Source of the DNA: Rhizobium tumorigenes
Lineage (GTDB): Bacteria; Pseudomonadota; Alphaproteobacteria; Rhizobiales; Rhizobiaceae
Reading direction: 5' to 3'
NCBI RefSeq assembly: GCF_003240565.2
Contig: NZ_CP117255.1
Span: forward strand, 930,001 to 994,000
DNA length: 64,000 bases
Shown: piece by piece, positions 25,385 through 33,629 of the stretch
Numbering within the stretch: the stretch's first letter is position 1
How the letters are laid out: each line of letters opens with the position of its first letter
Translations under genes and position numbers: made by a program
Notes under the pieces: model-generated
What the model was told of the DNA's origin: nothing
The model's input: the letters and a program-made list of their open reading frames with translations, nothing else
Database searches by the model: none

Positions 25385-26583
25385 GCCTTCAACTCTAGGG
25401 CATTCTCCGGCGTTCTCAAGAGGGTCGGCAGGCGATGGCCGAGCAATTCGAAATAGATTTCCTCCGTTTCGTCGGCCATGCCTGACAGCGTGTATCGGTT
25501 GCGGCGGCGCTGCGCCTCGGCGGTGAAGATCGTCCTGGTCTCCGGCTCGGCAGCGCTCAACATCGCGGCTGCCAGCTCGGCCGGATCGTCGCCGTTGGCA
25601 ATCCTGATCCCGTTGCGACCGTCTTCGAGCACCGTGCTGACGCCGCCGACGTCGGTCAGGATCAGAGGCTTGGCGCCCGATGCTGCCTCCAGCATGACGT
25701 AGGACATGGCCTCGTAACGGCTCGGCATGACGACGATATCGAAAGCGTCGATGGCGACAGGGCCGGGGATGCTGCTGTCAAGATGAGCACGGTCTCCGAG
25801 ACCGACCGCCGCCATGCGCAGTCTGACCTCGTGCTCGAGCTCGCCGCTGCCGATCATCAGCAGCCTGGCGGAAGGCAGCCGTTCTGCTACGCGTGCAAAG
25901 GCGGAGACCAGACGTTCCGGCGCCTTCTGGGCGGAAAGCCTGCCGACGAAGCCGAAGAGGATATCGTCCGGAGCAATGCCAAAGCGGGTACGAATTGCCT
26001 CGCGTTCGCCGACCGGCGGTCGGGCGACGCCGTTATAGACGACCCGCAGCCGGCGTCTGGGAATGCCGATCGAGACGGCGTGGTCGTATTCGTCGCGCGA
26101 GACGCAGATCACACGGTTAGAAAAGAACGTGCCGAGAAGCCGCTCGATGCTGCCGAAGACAAAGCGCGGCTTTGCTCCGAGCGCGGGATCCATCGTCCGG
26201 AAGGCGTGCGGCGTATAGAGCACCGGCGTCTTCGACCAGGGGAGCCGCAGGCGCGCGAGAGCCCCGGCCTTCGAACTATGGCCATGGATCAGGTCGAACG
26301 GGCCATGCGTGGCGATGATCCGGCGGATTTCCAGCCAGGCGGTGAAGTCGGCCGGGCCGAGAGCCCGCTTCATGCCGACGGAATGCACGGCGGTGAGGCC
26401 CATGCCCTCTAGTTCCTCGATAAATTTCTGTTCGGCGCGCACCGGTGAATAGATCGCCGTCACGGCATGGCCACGGTGTTGCATGGCCCGGCAGAGGTCG
26501 AGGAAATGCCGGCCGGAGCCGCCGCCGCCGGGCTCGAGGATCTGCAGCATCGACAGGTGCGTCGTCGCGGTGCTGGCGTTCAT
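25381..26583 (-). CDS. Glycosyltransferase family 4
   Basis: GT-B fold glycosyltransferase of 400 residues, probably adding one sugar of the repeat unit on the cytosolic face. N-terminal domain: MLQILEPGGGGSGRHFLDLCRAM and FDLIHGHSSKAGALARL. C-terminal nucleotide-sugar domain: LFGFVGRLSAQKAPERLVSAF, then the EX7E-like region PSRYEAMSYVMLEAASGAKPLILTDVGG. The start overlaps the stop of the ligase-like gene by 4 bases. Donor and acceptor cannot be told. Similar to the GT4 at 29486-30631 in layout. Confidence 0.92.
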   Translation of the reverse strand: MNASTATTHLSMLQILEPGGGGSGRHFLDLCRAMQHRGHAVTAIYSPVRAEQKFIEELEGMGLTAVHSVGMKRALGPADFTAWLEIRRIIATHGPFDLIHGHSSKAGALARLRLPWSKTPVLYTPHAFRTMDPALGAKPRFVFGSIERLLGTFFSNRVICVSRDEYDHAVSIGIPRRRLRVVYNGVARPPVGEREAIRTRFGIAPDDILFGFVGRLSAQKAPERLVSAFARVAERLPSARLLMIGSGELEHEVRLRMAAVGLGDRAHLDSSIPGPVAIDAFDIVVMPSRYEAMSYVMLEAASGAKPLILTDVGGVSTVLEDGRNGIRIANGDDPAELAAAMLSAAEPETRTIFTAEAQRRRNRYTLSGMADETEEIYFELLGHRLPTLLRTPENALELKA

Positions 26584-27839
26584 GCCGCGATTTCTCCCCG
26601 GGCAAGCCGGTGCTGGTGGCGAACTTCGAGCGCACCGCAGCCCCAGACGATCCCGATCAGCATGTAGAGATGGCGCCAGTGATCCGTGTCGATGACGTTG
26701 CCGATGCCGACGTGGCCGAGAACGACGATCCAGGCAATCATCAGGAACGGTTGCCAGGGCCGTTCCTTCAACACGTTCTTGAAGCCGATATAGATGGTCC
26801 AGCAGATCATGCTCACCCAGCAGAAAAACCCGATCCAGCCGTAGGTCGTCAGCGTCTTCAGCCAGATGTTGTGTTCGTCCTCGCGGAACATTGTCGCAAA
26901 CACCAGCGGACCGATGCCGAGCGGGCGCTGCATCGACAGCAGGAAGCCGATCCGATGGCGCTCGAAGCGCCCTAGGTGCCCTCCGTCATAGTCCTGCACG
27001 AGCTGGGTGCGGGTCGAAAACAGGTCGCTGACCTGGTGGAACTGCAGGGCGACCAGAAGTGCGGCTCCGAGCAGGAGGATCGCCGTCAGCGTCATGACAA
27101 GGATGCGCAGGCGAAACGTGTTGCTGCGGTGCTTGAGCAGCATGAAGAACACCAGCGCCACGGACGAGAAGCCGAACAGGCCCCATGCGGCGCGCGAAAA
27201 CGACAGGAAGATGCCGAGTGCGAGGATGGTCAATCCGATTGCCTTCAGGGGCGCCTTACGGAGGTCGTCGATGATGATGCCATGGATGAGATACAGCGTC
27301 GGCGCCACGAGATAGGGACCGAAGACGTTCGGATCCTGGAAGGCGCCCATTGCGCGGTCGTAGCGTGTGAACATGCCGGCACCGGGAAAGGCATGGAAAT
27401 AGCCGAGAATACCGAGCAAGGCCGTAATGATGGCAGCAGCCACCCAGACCTTGAACATCAGCTTCAGCACATTGGCGTTGTGCTCGATGATGGCGGCATA
27501 AAACACTGCGCTGAGGGCAAGAAAGGTGGAGACGGCGATATAGATCGGTGCGTCCATTTCTGCGCTGCCGAGATCGCGCATCTGTGTCATCGACAGCATC
27601 CCGCCGATGTTGAATGTCAGAAACAGCACGAGCAACGGCGCCACGCTGCGCGATATGCGCAGTCCGAGCATGAACCAGAGGCCGATCAGCATCGCCATCC
27701 ACAGTTCGTACGGCGCCGGTTCCGCGACGACGAAGCCGGAGAGGAAGACGCCGAACGCAACGCAGCCGGTGCCGATCAGCCGCAATGCGGCGAGTTGCGG
27801 TTGGGTGACCTGCGGTGATGGGGTGGCGAACGTGCTCAT
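26580..27839 (-). CDS. O-antigen ligase/polymerase-like membrane protein
   Basis: Polytopic protein of about 419 residues with 10-12 hydrophobic segments, for example LRLIGTGCVAFGVFLSGFVV, ALSAVFYAAIIEHNA and ILVMTLTAILLLGAALLVAL. The Wzy_C/O-antigen ligase family is indicated by FSRAAWGLFGFSSVALVFF, followed by a large periplasmic loop carrying GFLLSMQRPLGIGPLVFATMF and EDEHNIWLKTLTTYGWIG (conserved HNIWL-type motif). In a Wzy-pathway locus it would polymerise repeat units. ATG at 27839 is preferred; a TTG three codons earlier touches the previous stop. Confidence 0.9.
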   Translation of the reverse strand: MSTFATPSPQVTQPQLAALRLIGTGCVAFGVFLSGFVVAEPAPYELWMAMLIGLWFMLGLRISRSVAPLLVLFLTFNIGGMLSMTQMRDLGSAEMDAPIYIAVSTFLALSAVFYAAIIEHNANVLKLMFKVWVAAAIITALLGILGYFHAFPGAGMFTRYDRAMGAFQDPNVFGPYLVAPTLYLIHGIIIDDLRKAPLKAIGLTILALGIFLSFSRAAWGLFGFSSVALVFFMLLKHRSNTFRLRILVMTLTAILLLGAALLVALQFHQVSDLFSTRTQLVQDYDGGHLGRFERHRIGFLLSMQRPLGIGPLVFATMFREDEHNIWLKTLTTYGWIGFFCWVSMICWTIYIGFKNVLKERPWQPFLMIAWIVVLGHVGIGNVIDTDHWRHLYMLIGIVWGCGALEVRHQHRLARGEIAA

Positions 27840-27844
27840 CGGGC

Positions 27845-29407
27845 TCAATAGGCGTTTTCGGTGTTGAACAGGCGGATCGGCGTCAGGAACAGGATCTTGA
27901 GATCGAAAAGCAGCGACCAGTTCTCGATGTAATAGAGGTCATAGGCCGTGCGGAATTTGATCTTGTCGTCATTGTCGATCTCGCCGCGCCAGCCGTTGAT
28001 CTGCGCCCAGCCGGTAACGCCGGGCTTGACGCGGTGGCGGGCAAAATACCCCTCGACGACATCGCCATAGGATCGGTCATGGCTGGCGGCGGCAACCGCA
28101 TGGGGGCGTGGGCCGACCAGCGACAGTGTGCCCAGCAGCACGTTGAACAGTTGCGGCAGTTCGTCGATGGACGACTTGCGGATGAAGCGGCCGACGCTGG
28201 TAACGCGCGGATCGCCCTTGGTGACGGCATTGCGGGCTGTCGGGTCGCCCATGTCGGTATACATGGAGCGGAACTTGAAGATCTTGATGATCTCGTTGTT
28301 GAAGCCGTGGCGCTTCTGCATGAAGAAGACCGGCCCCTTCGAGTTTACCTTGATGGCAATCGCCGCGCCGACCATCACCGGCCAAAGCAACAGCAGTGCC
28401 AGCACGCTGAAAAATACGTCGAAGACCCGCTTGGCGACCGAGTCCCAGTCGGGGATCGGCTTGTTGAAGATGTCGAGCATCGGCACAGAGCCGACATGCG
28501 AATAGGCCCGCGGCCGGAAGCGCAGCTTGTTGGCATGGGCGGCGAGCCGGATATCGACCGGAAGCACCCACACCTTCTTGAGAAGCTGCAGGATACGCTC
28601 CTCCGCCGATATCGGCAGGGCGATGATCAGCATGTCGATACGGGTGACGCGGGCAAATTCCACGAGCTCGGCGACTGTGCCGAGTTTCGGATAGCCGGCG
28701 ACGACGACGGGCGATCGTCTTTCTCCGCGGTCATCGAAAATGCCGCAGATGCGGATATCGTTGTCGACCTGATCCTCCAGCGCCCGGATTAGCTCCTTGG
28801 CAGGTTGACCGCCGCCGACGATGACCGCGCGACGTTCCATGATGCCGTTTCGCGCCCAGCGGCGAATGCCCCAGGCAAACAGCAGCCGCTCCGCAAACAG
28901 GAACGCCATGCCGATCAGGCACCAGCTCATGATCAGCCGCGGCGGAAAAGTCGGCAGCATCTTCAGGGCAATCGCAAACAGCGGCATTGCGACGAACGGC
29001 AGTGCCCAACCGAAAACGATGCGGCGGAGATGGCGCGTCGGCGCGCGCAGCACCGGTATCTGGTAGGTGTCAAAAACTTGCAGCGAGAGAATATTGATCC
29101 CGGCGACGAGCACCGTGACCGGAACCTGGATCAGCGCTTCGTAGGTCGGGCTGCCGAAACGCAGGTAAAGCAGCAGCAGTCCCAGTGCCAGCAACGATAG
29201 GAACTCGAACAGCATGAACTGGCCGATGATGATCGACGGCGTGTAATTGCCTTCGCGAAACTGCTCGGCGATCTGACGCGCAAACGGATTGAGCTTGACG
29301 CTGCCCTCGGCCTCGACCTTTTCGTCGGGACTGCGAGCACGGATTTCCGAGACGCTCTTGCGAATTTTGTCGAGGTCGAAGTCATCAGGCTTTTCGATAT
29401 TTGTCAT
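27845..29407 (-). CDS. Undecaprenyl-phosphate sugar phosphotransferase (WcaJ/PssA-like)
   Basis: Initiating enzyme that transfers a sugar-phosphate to the polyprenyl carrier, 520 residues. There is a hydrophilic N-terminus (about 60 residues), four membrane helices (about 70-190) and a Rossmann-like CoA_binding_3 domain (RRAVIVGGGQPAKELIRAL). The C-terminal catalytic domain starts around residue 330: KRVFDVFFSVLALLLLWPVM, GPVFFMQKRHGFNNEIIKIFKFRSM, then RKSSIDELPQLFNVLLGTLSLVGPRPH, which contains the catalytic acidic and Arg motifs. Sugar is probably glucose or galactose by family. It is the key gene marking the cluster as a Wzx/Wzy-type system. Confidence 0.95.
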   Translation of the reverse strand: MTNIEKPDDFDLDKIRKSVSEIRARSPDEKVEAEGSVKLNPFARQIAEQFREGNYTPSIIIGQFMLFEFLSLLALGLLLLYLRFGSPTYEALIQVPVTVLVAGINILSLQVFDTYQIPVLRAPTRHLRRIVFGWALPFVAMPLFAIALKMLPTFPPRLIMSWCLIGMAFLFAERLLFAWGIRRWARNGIMERRAVIVGGGQPAKELIRALEDQVDNDIRICGIFDDRGERRSPVVVAGYPKLGTVAELVEFARVTRIDMLIIALPISAEERILQLLKKVWVLPVDIRLAAHANKLRFRPRAYSHVGSVPMLDIFNKPIPDWDSVAKRVFDVFFSVLALLLLWPVMVGAAIAIKVNSKGPVFFMQKRHGFNNEIIKIFKFRSMYTDMGDPTARNAVTKGDPRVTSVGRFIRKSSIDELPQLFNVLLGTLSLVGPRPHAVAAASHDRSYGDVVEGYFARHRVKPGVTGWAQINGWRGEIDNDDKIKFRTAYDLYYIENWSLLFDLKILFLTPIRLFNTENAY

Positions 29408-29485
29408 CGCTCTCGATCCGTCTCACTGACGTATCAATTTCTATCGAAAGGCCCCTAAGGATGGCTTAGTAAGGTAGGTTAAATT

Positions 29486-30631
29486 TTAGGAACTGGCCCG
29501 GAGATCCAGTATATCTGTATATAGCTTCAGAATTTCGCCTGCCATAACGGGCGCTGAAAATCTTTTGTGTATCATTTCGAGACCAGGCATCACGCGGATA
29601 CGCCAGTCCGGTTCGGTGATCGAGGCAGCCATGATACGCGCAAGGTCTGCCACGTTGCCGGCTTCGGCAAGGCCTCGGCTGGTTGCGCCCAGCACTTCGG
29701 GAATTCCACCGACTGCCGATGCGATGACGCCCTTGCTGGCCGCCAGTGCCTCGAGCACGATATAGGGCATGGATTCGGCGCGGGAGGGAACAACGACCGT
29801 CTGCGACATCGACAGGGCGTCCTCGATACGCATGGCGGGAAGAATACCGACCCGCGGATAAAGTCCGTCCGCGACTATCATTCTCATGTATTTGTCCCTG
29901 TCCTGTCCATCGCCGATCAACAGCGCGGACAATGGCCGACCGACCAGTCTCTCGGTCTGCCCAAAGGCCTCTATAAACAGATCGGGACCCTTGAGGTCCC
30001 GAAGCATGCCGATATAGACGAAGTCGACGGAGTCTGATCGGGTTGGAACAGTCCTGAAATCCCGCTCGTTGATGCCGTTGTAGACGAGCCTCGAGATGGG
30101 GGAGGGAGGGCCGACCTTGGCCTCGTAGGCGTGCCTCTCGAAATCGCAAATGAAAATCAGCGCGTCCGTCAGGCGCTCCTGCAGGCGTTCCATCGTGAAC
30201 ACTGCGCGTCCCTTGAGGGACGCCTTTGAAAAATGCAGGCTGCCTCCATGGGCGGTATAGACGCGGGCAACGCGATACCTGTTCACCCGCAACACTGTGC
30301 CGATGACGCGCGCCAGCATGCCGCCTTTGGCGCCATGTCCGTGCAGCACGTCCGGCCGCAAACTCTTGATCGTCCCGTAGCCCCGCCAAATCGCCGGTAC
30401 GTCCGCAAAACTCACCGAACGGTGGATCGGCATACGCGTCAGACCAAGCGCCAGGAACGGCTTTATTTCGTCAAACAGCGCATCCTCGTGCGCTCCGCCG
30501 GTCAGGCTGTCGCAGACGATCCCGACGTGATGGCCGGCCCGGCTGTGCTGCTCGGCCAGATCGCGCACATGCCTGAAGATCCCGCCAACGGGCGACCTGA
30601 AGCAATGGATAATGCGCAAAGGCTTCGCCAT
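29486..30631 (-). CDS. Glycosyltransferase family 4
   Basis: GT-B glycosyltransferase of 381 residues. The N-terminal domain opens RIIHCFRSPVGGIFRHVRDLAEQH and contains DVLHGHGAKGGMLARV; the C-terminal domain has VDFVYIGMLRDLKGPDLFIEAF, ALLIGDGQDRDKYM and PSRAESMPYIVLEALAASKGVIASAVGGIPEV, the sugar-nucleotide site. Six bases separate it from the export lipoprotein gene upstream; 78 bases separate it from the phosphotransferase downstream, with no terminator visible. Sugar specificity unknown. Confidence 0.92.
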   Translation of the reverse strand: MAKPLRIIHCFRSPVGGIFRHVRDLAEQHSRAGHHVGIVCDSLTGGAHEDALFDEIKPFLALGLTRMPIHRSVSFADVPAIWRGYGTIKSLRPDVLHGHGAKGGMLARVIGTVLRVNRYRVARVYTAHGGSLHFSKASLKGRAVFTMERLQERLTDALIFICDFERHAYEAKVGPPSPISRLVYNGINERDFRTVPTRSDSVDFVYIGMLRDLKGPDLFIEAFGQTERLVGRPLSALLIGDGQDRDKYMRMIVADGLYPRVGILPAMRIEDALSMSQTVVVPSRAESMPYIVLEALAASKGVIASAVGGIPEVLGATSRGLAEAGNVADLARIMAASITEPDWRIRVMPGLEMIHKRFSAPVMAGEILKLYTDILDLRASS

Positions 30632-30637
30632 CGAAAA

Positions 30638-31213
30638 TCAGAACAGCCTTTCGCGGACGTAGATGGTGTCGCCTGCAAGCACCGCATCGGAGATCCCGAC
30701 GCGCCCTGTCATCACATGGCCGTTGATCTTGCGGGTCACGTCTGTATTGCCCTGATAGGCGCGCGGCGTAAAGCCGCCGGCGGCGGCTACCGCATTCTGG
30801 ATCGTCATGCCCGGGACATAGGAGTATTGGCCGGGCTGGCCGACTTCGCCCATGACATAGATGGAGCGATAGCGGTCGACGTCGATGGAGACGTCCGGGT
30901 CGCGCAGGTAGCCCTGCTTGAGCTTCGACGCGATCTCGCCGGACAGTTGCTGCATCGTCTTGCCACGGGCGGTCACCTGGCCGATCAGCGGCACCGAGAT
31001 ATAACCGGCCTGATCGACCGTATAGGTATTTGTGAGCGCTTGCTGCTCGAACACGGTCACACGCAGGCGGTCACCGCTATCGAGCCGGTAGGGCTGGATA
31101 GTCGCTGCGCTGAACGCCTCTGGCGCCGGCTTATAGCTCACGCAGCCGCTCAGGGCGATGCCGAGGACAGCCATGCTCAGGACGACGACGATGTTACGCT
31201 TAGCGAATGACAT
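30638..31213 (-). CDS. Polysaccharide export lipoprotein (Wza/ExoF family)
   Basis: Outer-membrane export component, 191 residues. The signal peptide ends in a lipobox LSGC (Cys24), so it is a lipoprotein. The Poly_export domain reads YRLDSGDRLRVTVFEQQALTNTYTVDQAGYISVPLIGQV, and an SLBB-like segment follows (YVMGEVGQPGQYSYVPGMTIQNAVAAAGGF). It is much shorter than E. coli Wza (379 residues), which is normal for rhizobial homologues. ATG at 31213 was chosen; GTG at 31225 is possible. First gene of the operon, divergent from the Wzz-like gene. Confidence 0.92.
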   Translation of the reverse strand: MSFAKRNIVVVLSMAVLGIALSGCVSYKPAPEAFSAATIQPYRLDSGDRLRVTVFEQQALTNTYTVDQAGYISVPLIGQVTARGKTMQQLSGEIASKLKQGYLRDPDVSIDVDRYRSIYVMGEVGQPGQYSYVPGMTIQNAVAAAGGFTPRAYQGNTDVTRKINGHVMTGRVGISDAVLAGDTIYVRERLF

Positions 31214-31254
31214 CCGCGTGCTCACAAAGGAATAAAATCATGAACCCGTTATCG

Positions 31255-31274
31255 GTCTGTTAGGGTTAACAGAC
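31255..31274. promoter_or_regulatory. 20-bp perfect dyad in the divergent polysaccharide promoter
   Basis: GTCTGTTAGGGTTAACAGAC: arms of 8 bp with a GGGT spacer, no mismatch. It lies 42 bases upstream of the export lipoprotein start and 115 bases upstream of the Wzz-like start, in the only regulatory gap shared by both transcripts. Function as an operator is inferred. Confidence 0.55.
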
Positions 31275-31389
31275 GGTAAATCGGGACGACAAATTGCGGA
31301 GATTGCGCCGGTTCAGCGGAAGAAGGGCCTTAACCCTTGCGTTACCATAGTCGTCTACGGTTGCCGCCAAACGAGTATCGGAGTGCGGT

Positions 31390-33621
31390 ATGCCCGGCGT
31401 AAACAGCAACCAGCAGGATGTCGACATAGACTTGAGCCAGCTTTTCCGGGCCGTATGGCGCCGGCGGCTGCGCGTGGTACTCATCGTCACTGCCGCCGCT
31501 CTTGGCGCCTTCGTGATCGCCAAGGTCGTCTCGCCCGAATATCGCAGCGAGACGAGGGTGCTGATCGAGCCGCGCGCTGCGGCCTTTGCCACTACCAGCA
31601 ACCAGGCAAGTGCCGGCAGCAACGATGCGTCGCTGCTCGATGAACTCAATATCGCCAGCCAGGTGCAGATCCTGCAGTCGGCCGACCTGATCAAGCAGGT
31701 GATTACCCAGCTGAAGCTCTACGACCTGCCGGAGTTCGAGGACAGCGCGCGGTCGTCGGCGCTGTCCGGTCTGTTGGTCACCCTGCATCTGAAGAAGCCT
31801 TCATCCGACAAGGCACCGGAGGAGCGCATTCTCGATGCTTTCACCGAGCGGCTGCAGGTCTACCAGATCAACACGTCGCGCGTCATCGGCATCCAGTTCA
31901 CCTCGCGGGATCCGAAGCTGGCAGAGAGCGTTCCGAACGCCATGGCTTCGGTCTATCTGTCCATGGAGAGCGGTGCCAAGCTCGATTCCAACGCCGAGGC
32001 AACCCGCTGGCTGGAGCCGGAGATCGCCAACCTGCGCATAAAGGTGGCGGAAGCCGAAAAGAAGGTGGCCGACTATCGCAGTGCCAATGGCCTGCTGCAG
32101 ACCAACGACACCACCAGCTTTTCCAACCAGCAGCTGACAGACATCTCTACGCAGCTTGCCCAGGTGCGCGGCGACAAGGCGAATGCCGATGCCCGGGCCC
32201 AGGCCGTGCGCAATGCACTGGCCTCCGGCGGCCCCACCGACACGCTGAACGACGTCAGCGGCTCGCAGACCATGCAGCGTCTCAAGACGACCGAATCCGG
32301 TCTTGAATCGCAGATCTCCGACCTTTCGACGACGCTGATGGACGGTCACCCTCGGCTGAAGAGCCTGCGCGCCCAACTGGCTGATATCCGCTCGCAGATC
32401 ACCCGCGAGACCCGCAAGATCCTTACCGGCATCGACAACGAGGCAAAGATCGCCGCGATGCGCGAGCAGCAGTTGTTGGGCCAGTCAAAGCTTCTTAAGG
32501 CGGACAGCGCCCGTGCCGGTGAAGACACAGTCGGCCTCAACGCCTTGGAGCGTGAGGCAACTGCCGAGCGGCAGCTGCTCGAGACCTATCTTGCCCGCTA
32601 CCGCGAGGCGGCCTCCCGTTCCGACAAGAATTCCAGCCCTGCCGACGCACGCATCGTGTCGAGTGCCGTCGAGCCGGTCGACCCCTACTTCCCGAAGGTC
32701 GGGCCGATCGTCGTCATCGCCGCCGTCGCCGCCTTCGTGCTCAGTGCCATCGTCATCATGCTCATGGAGCTGTTCAGCGGTCGCGCCCTTCGGCCGGTGG
32801 GCCTACCCAACGACAGTGCGCGCCGTGAGACCGTGTTCGAAGACGATAGCCCGCTGAGCGCGACGGCTGCGCCGCTACGCCGTGCTGTGGTGCCCGCAAG
32901 CCTGCTGTCGGCAACGCGCAGGGTGCCCGAACGGGCTACTGTGCAGCCGGAGACAATTATTCAGCCCCCGCCGACCGCCGTCGTCGTCGAGCCGGAAGCG
33001 CTGCCTGCCGCAGCTGTCGAGGCGGTGGAGGACTTCTCGATCCCATCGGTCGCCGAATACTTCATCGATGCCAAGGTGCCGATGGCGATCGCCGTGTCGC
33101 CGGATGGTGACGCCGGTTCGACTGCCACCGTCATGCTGGCCCGCACCATCGCCGACAGCGGCCGTCGCGTCGTGCTTGTTGACATGACCGGCACAGCCTG
33201 CCCGACGCGCCTGATGGCCGACAAGCCAGGACTTCCGGGCGTGACCGATCTTTTGTGCGGTGAGGCAGCGTTTGCCGACACCATTCATCCCGACCGCCTC
33301 TCCGACGCCCATCTGGTGCCGCTCGGAGCAAGCGATCTTGCAAGCGCCATGCACGAAGCCGACCGGCTTTCGCTGATCCTCGAAGCACTGGCGTCGGCCT
33401 ATGATCTGGTGCTGGTCGAATGCGGGGCGGTGAAGGTCGACGGCATTGCGAAATTGACGCGCAGCAAGGATGTAGAGATTATCCTCTCCATGCCCGTGCC
33501 GGATGAGGTGAAGTTCGTCGCCGTCATGCATGATTTCCAGCAGGCCGGCTACGAGCATCTGGTGCTGATGTCCGGCATCAGCAGCGACGGTGACGAGGAC
33601 CGGCACCGCACCGCCGCCTGA
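31390..33621 (+). CDS. Wzz/ExoP-like polysaccharide co-polymerase, degenerate kinase domain
   Basis: Inner-membrane protein of 743 residues that controls chain length and export. Wzz domain at residues 10-120 with the first membrane helix LRVVLIVTAAALGAFVIAKVV. A long periplasmic coiled coil spans about 200-430 and includes GumC-type PDARIVSSAVEP-like SPADARIVSSAVEP, followed by a second helix near 438-463. A Pro/Ala-rich linker leads to a BY-kinase-like Rossmann domain (about 553-735). In that domain the P-loop reads SPDGDAGSTATVMLA, lacking the Lys, the Walker A' VLVDMT lacks the second Asp, and the C-terminus has no Tyr cluster. It is therefore probably not an active tyrosine kinase. GGAG precedes the ATG. 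Confidence 0.93.
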   Translation: MPGVNSNQQDVDIDLSQLFRAVWRRRLRVVLIVTAAALGAFVIAKVVSPEYRSETRVLIEPRAAAFATTSNQASAGSNDASLLDELNIASQVQILQSADLIKQVITQLKLYDLPEFEDSARSSALSGLLVTLHLKKPSSDKAPEERILDAFTERLQVYQINTSRVIGIQFTSRDPKLAESVPNAMASVYLSMESGAKLDSNAEATRWLEPEIANLRIKVAEAEKKVADYRSANGLLQTNDTTSFSNQQLTDISTQLAQVRGDKANADARAQAVRNALASGGPTDTLNDVSGSQTMQRLKTTESGLESQISDLSTTLMDGHPRLKSLRAQLADIRSQITRETRKILTGIDNEAKIAAMREQQLLGQSKLLKADSARAGEDTVGLNALEREATAERQLLETYLARYREAASRSDKNSSPADARIVSSAVEPVDPYFPKVGPIVVIAAVAAFVLSAIVIMLMELFSGRALRPVGLPNDSARRETVFEDDSPLSATAAPLRRAVVPASLLSATRRVPERATVQPETIIQPPPTAVVVEPEALPAAAVEAVEDFSIPSVAEYFIDAKVPMAIAVSPDGDAGSTATVMLARTIADSGRRVVLVDMTGTACPTRLMADKPGLPGVTDLLCGEAAFADTIHPDRLSDAHLVPLGASDLASAMHEADRLSLILEALASAYDLVLVECGAVKVDGIAKLTRSKDVEIILSMPVPDEVKFVAVMHDFQQAGYEHLVLMSGISSDGDEDRHRTAA

Positions 33622-33629
33622 GGCTTGCT

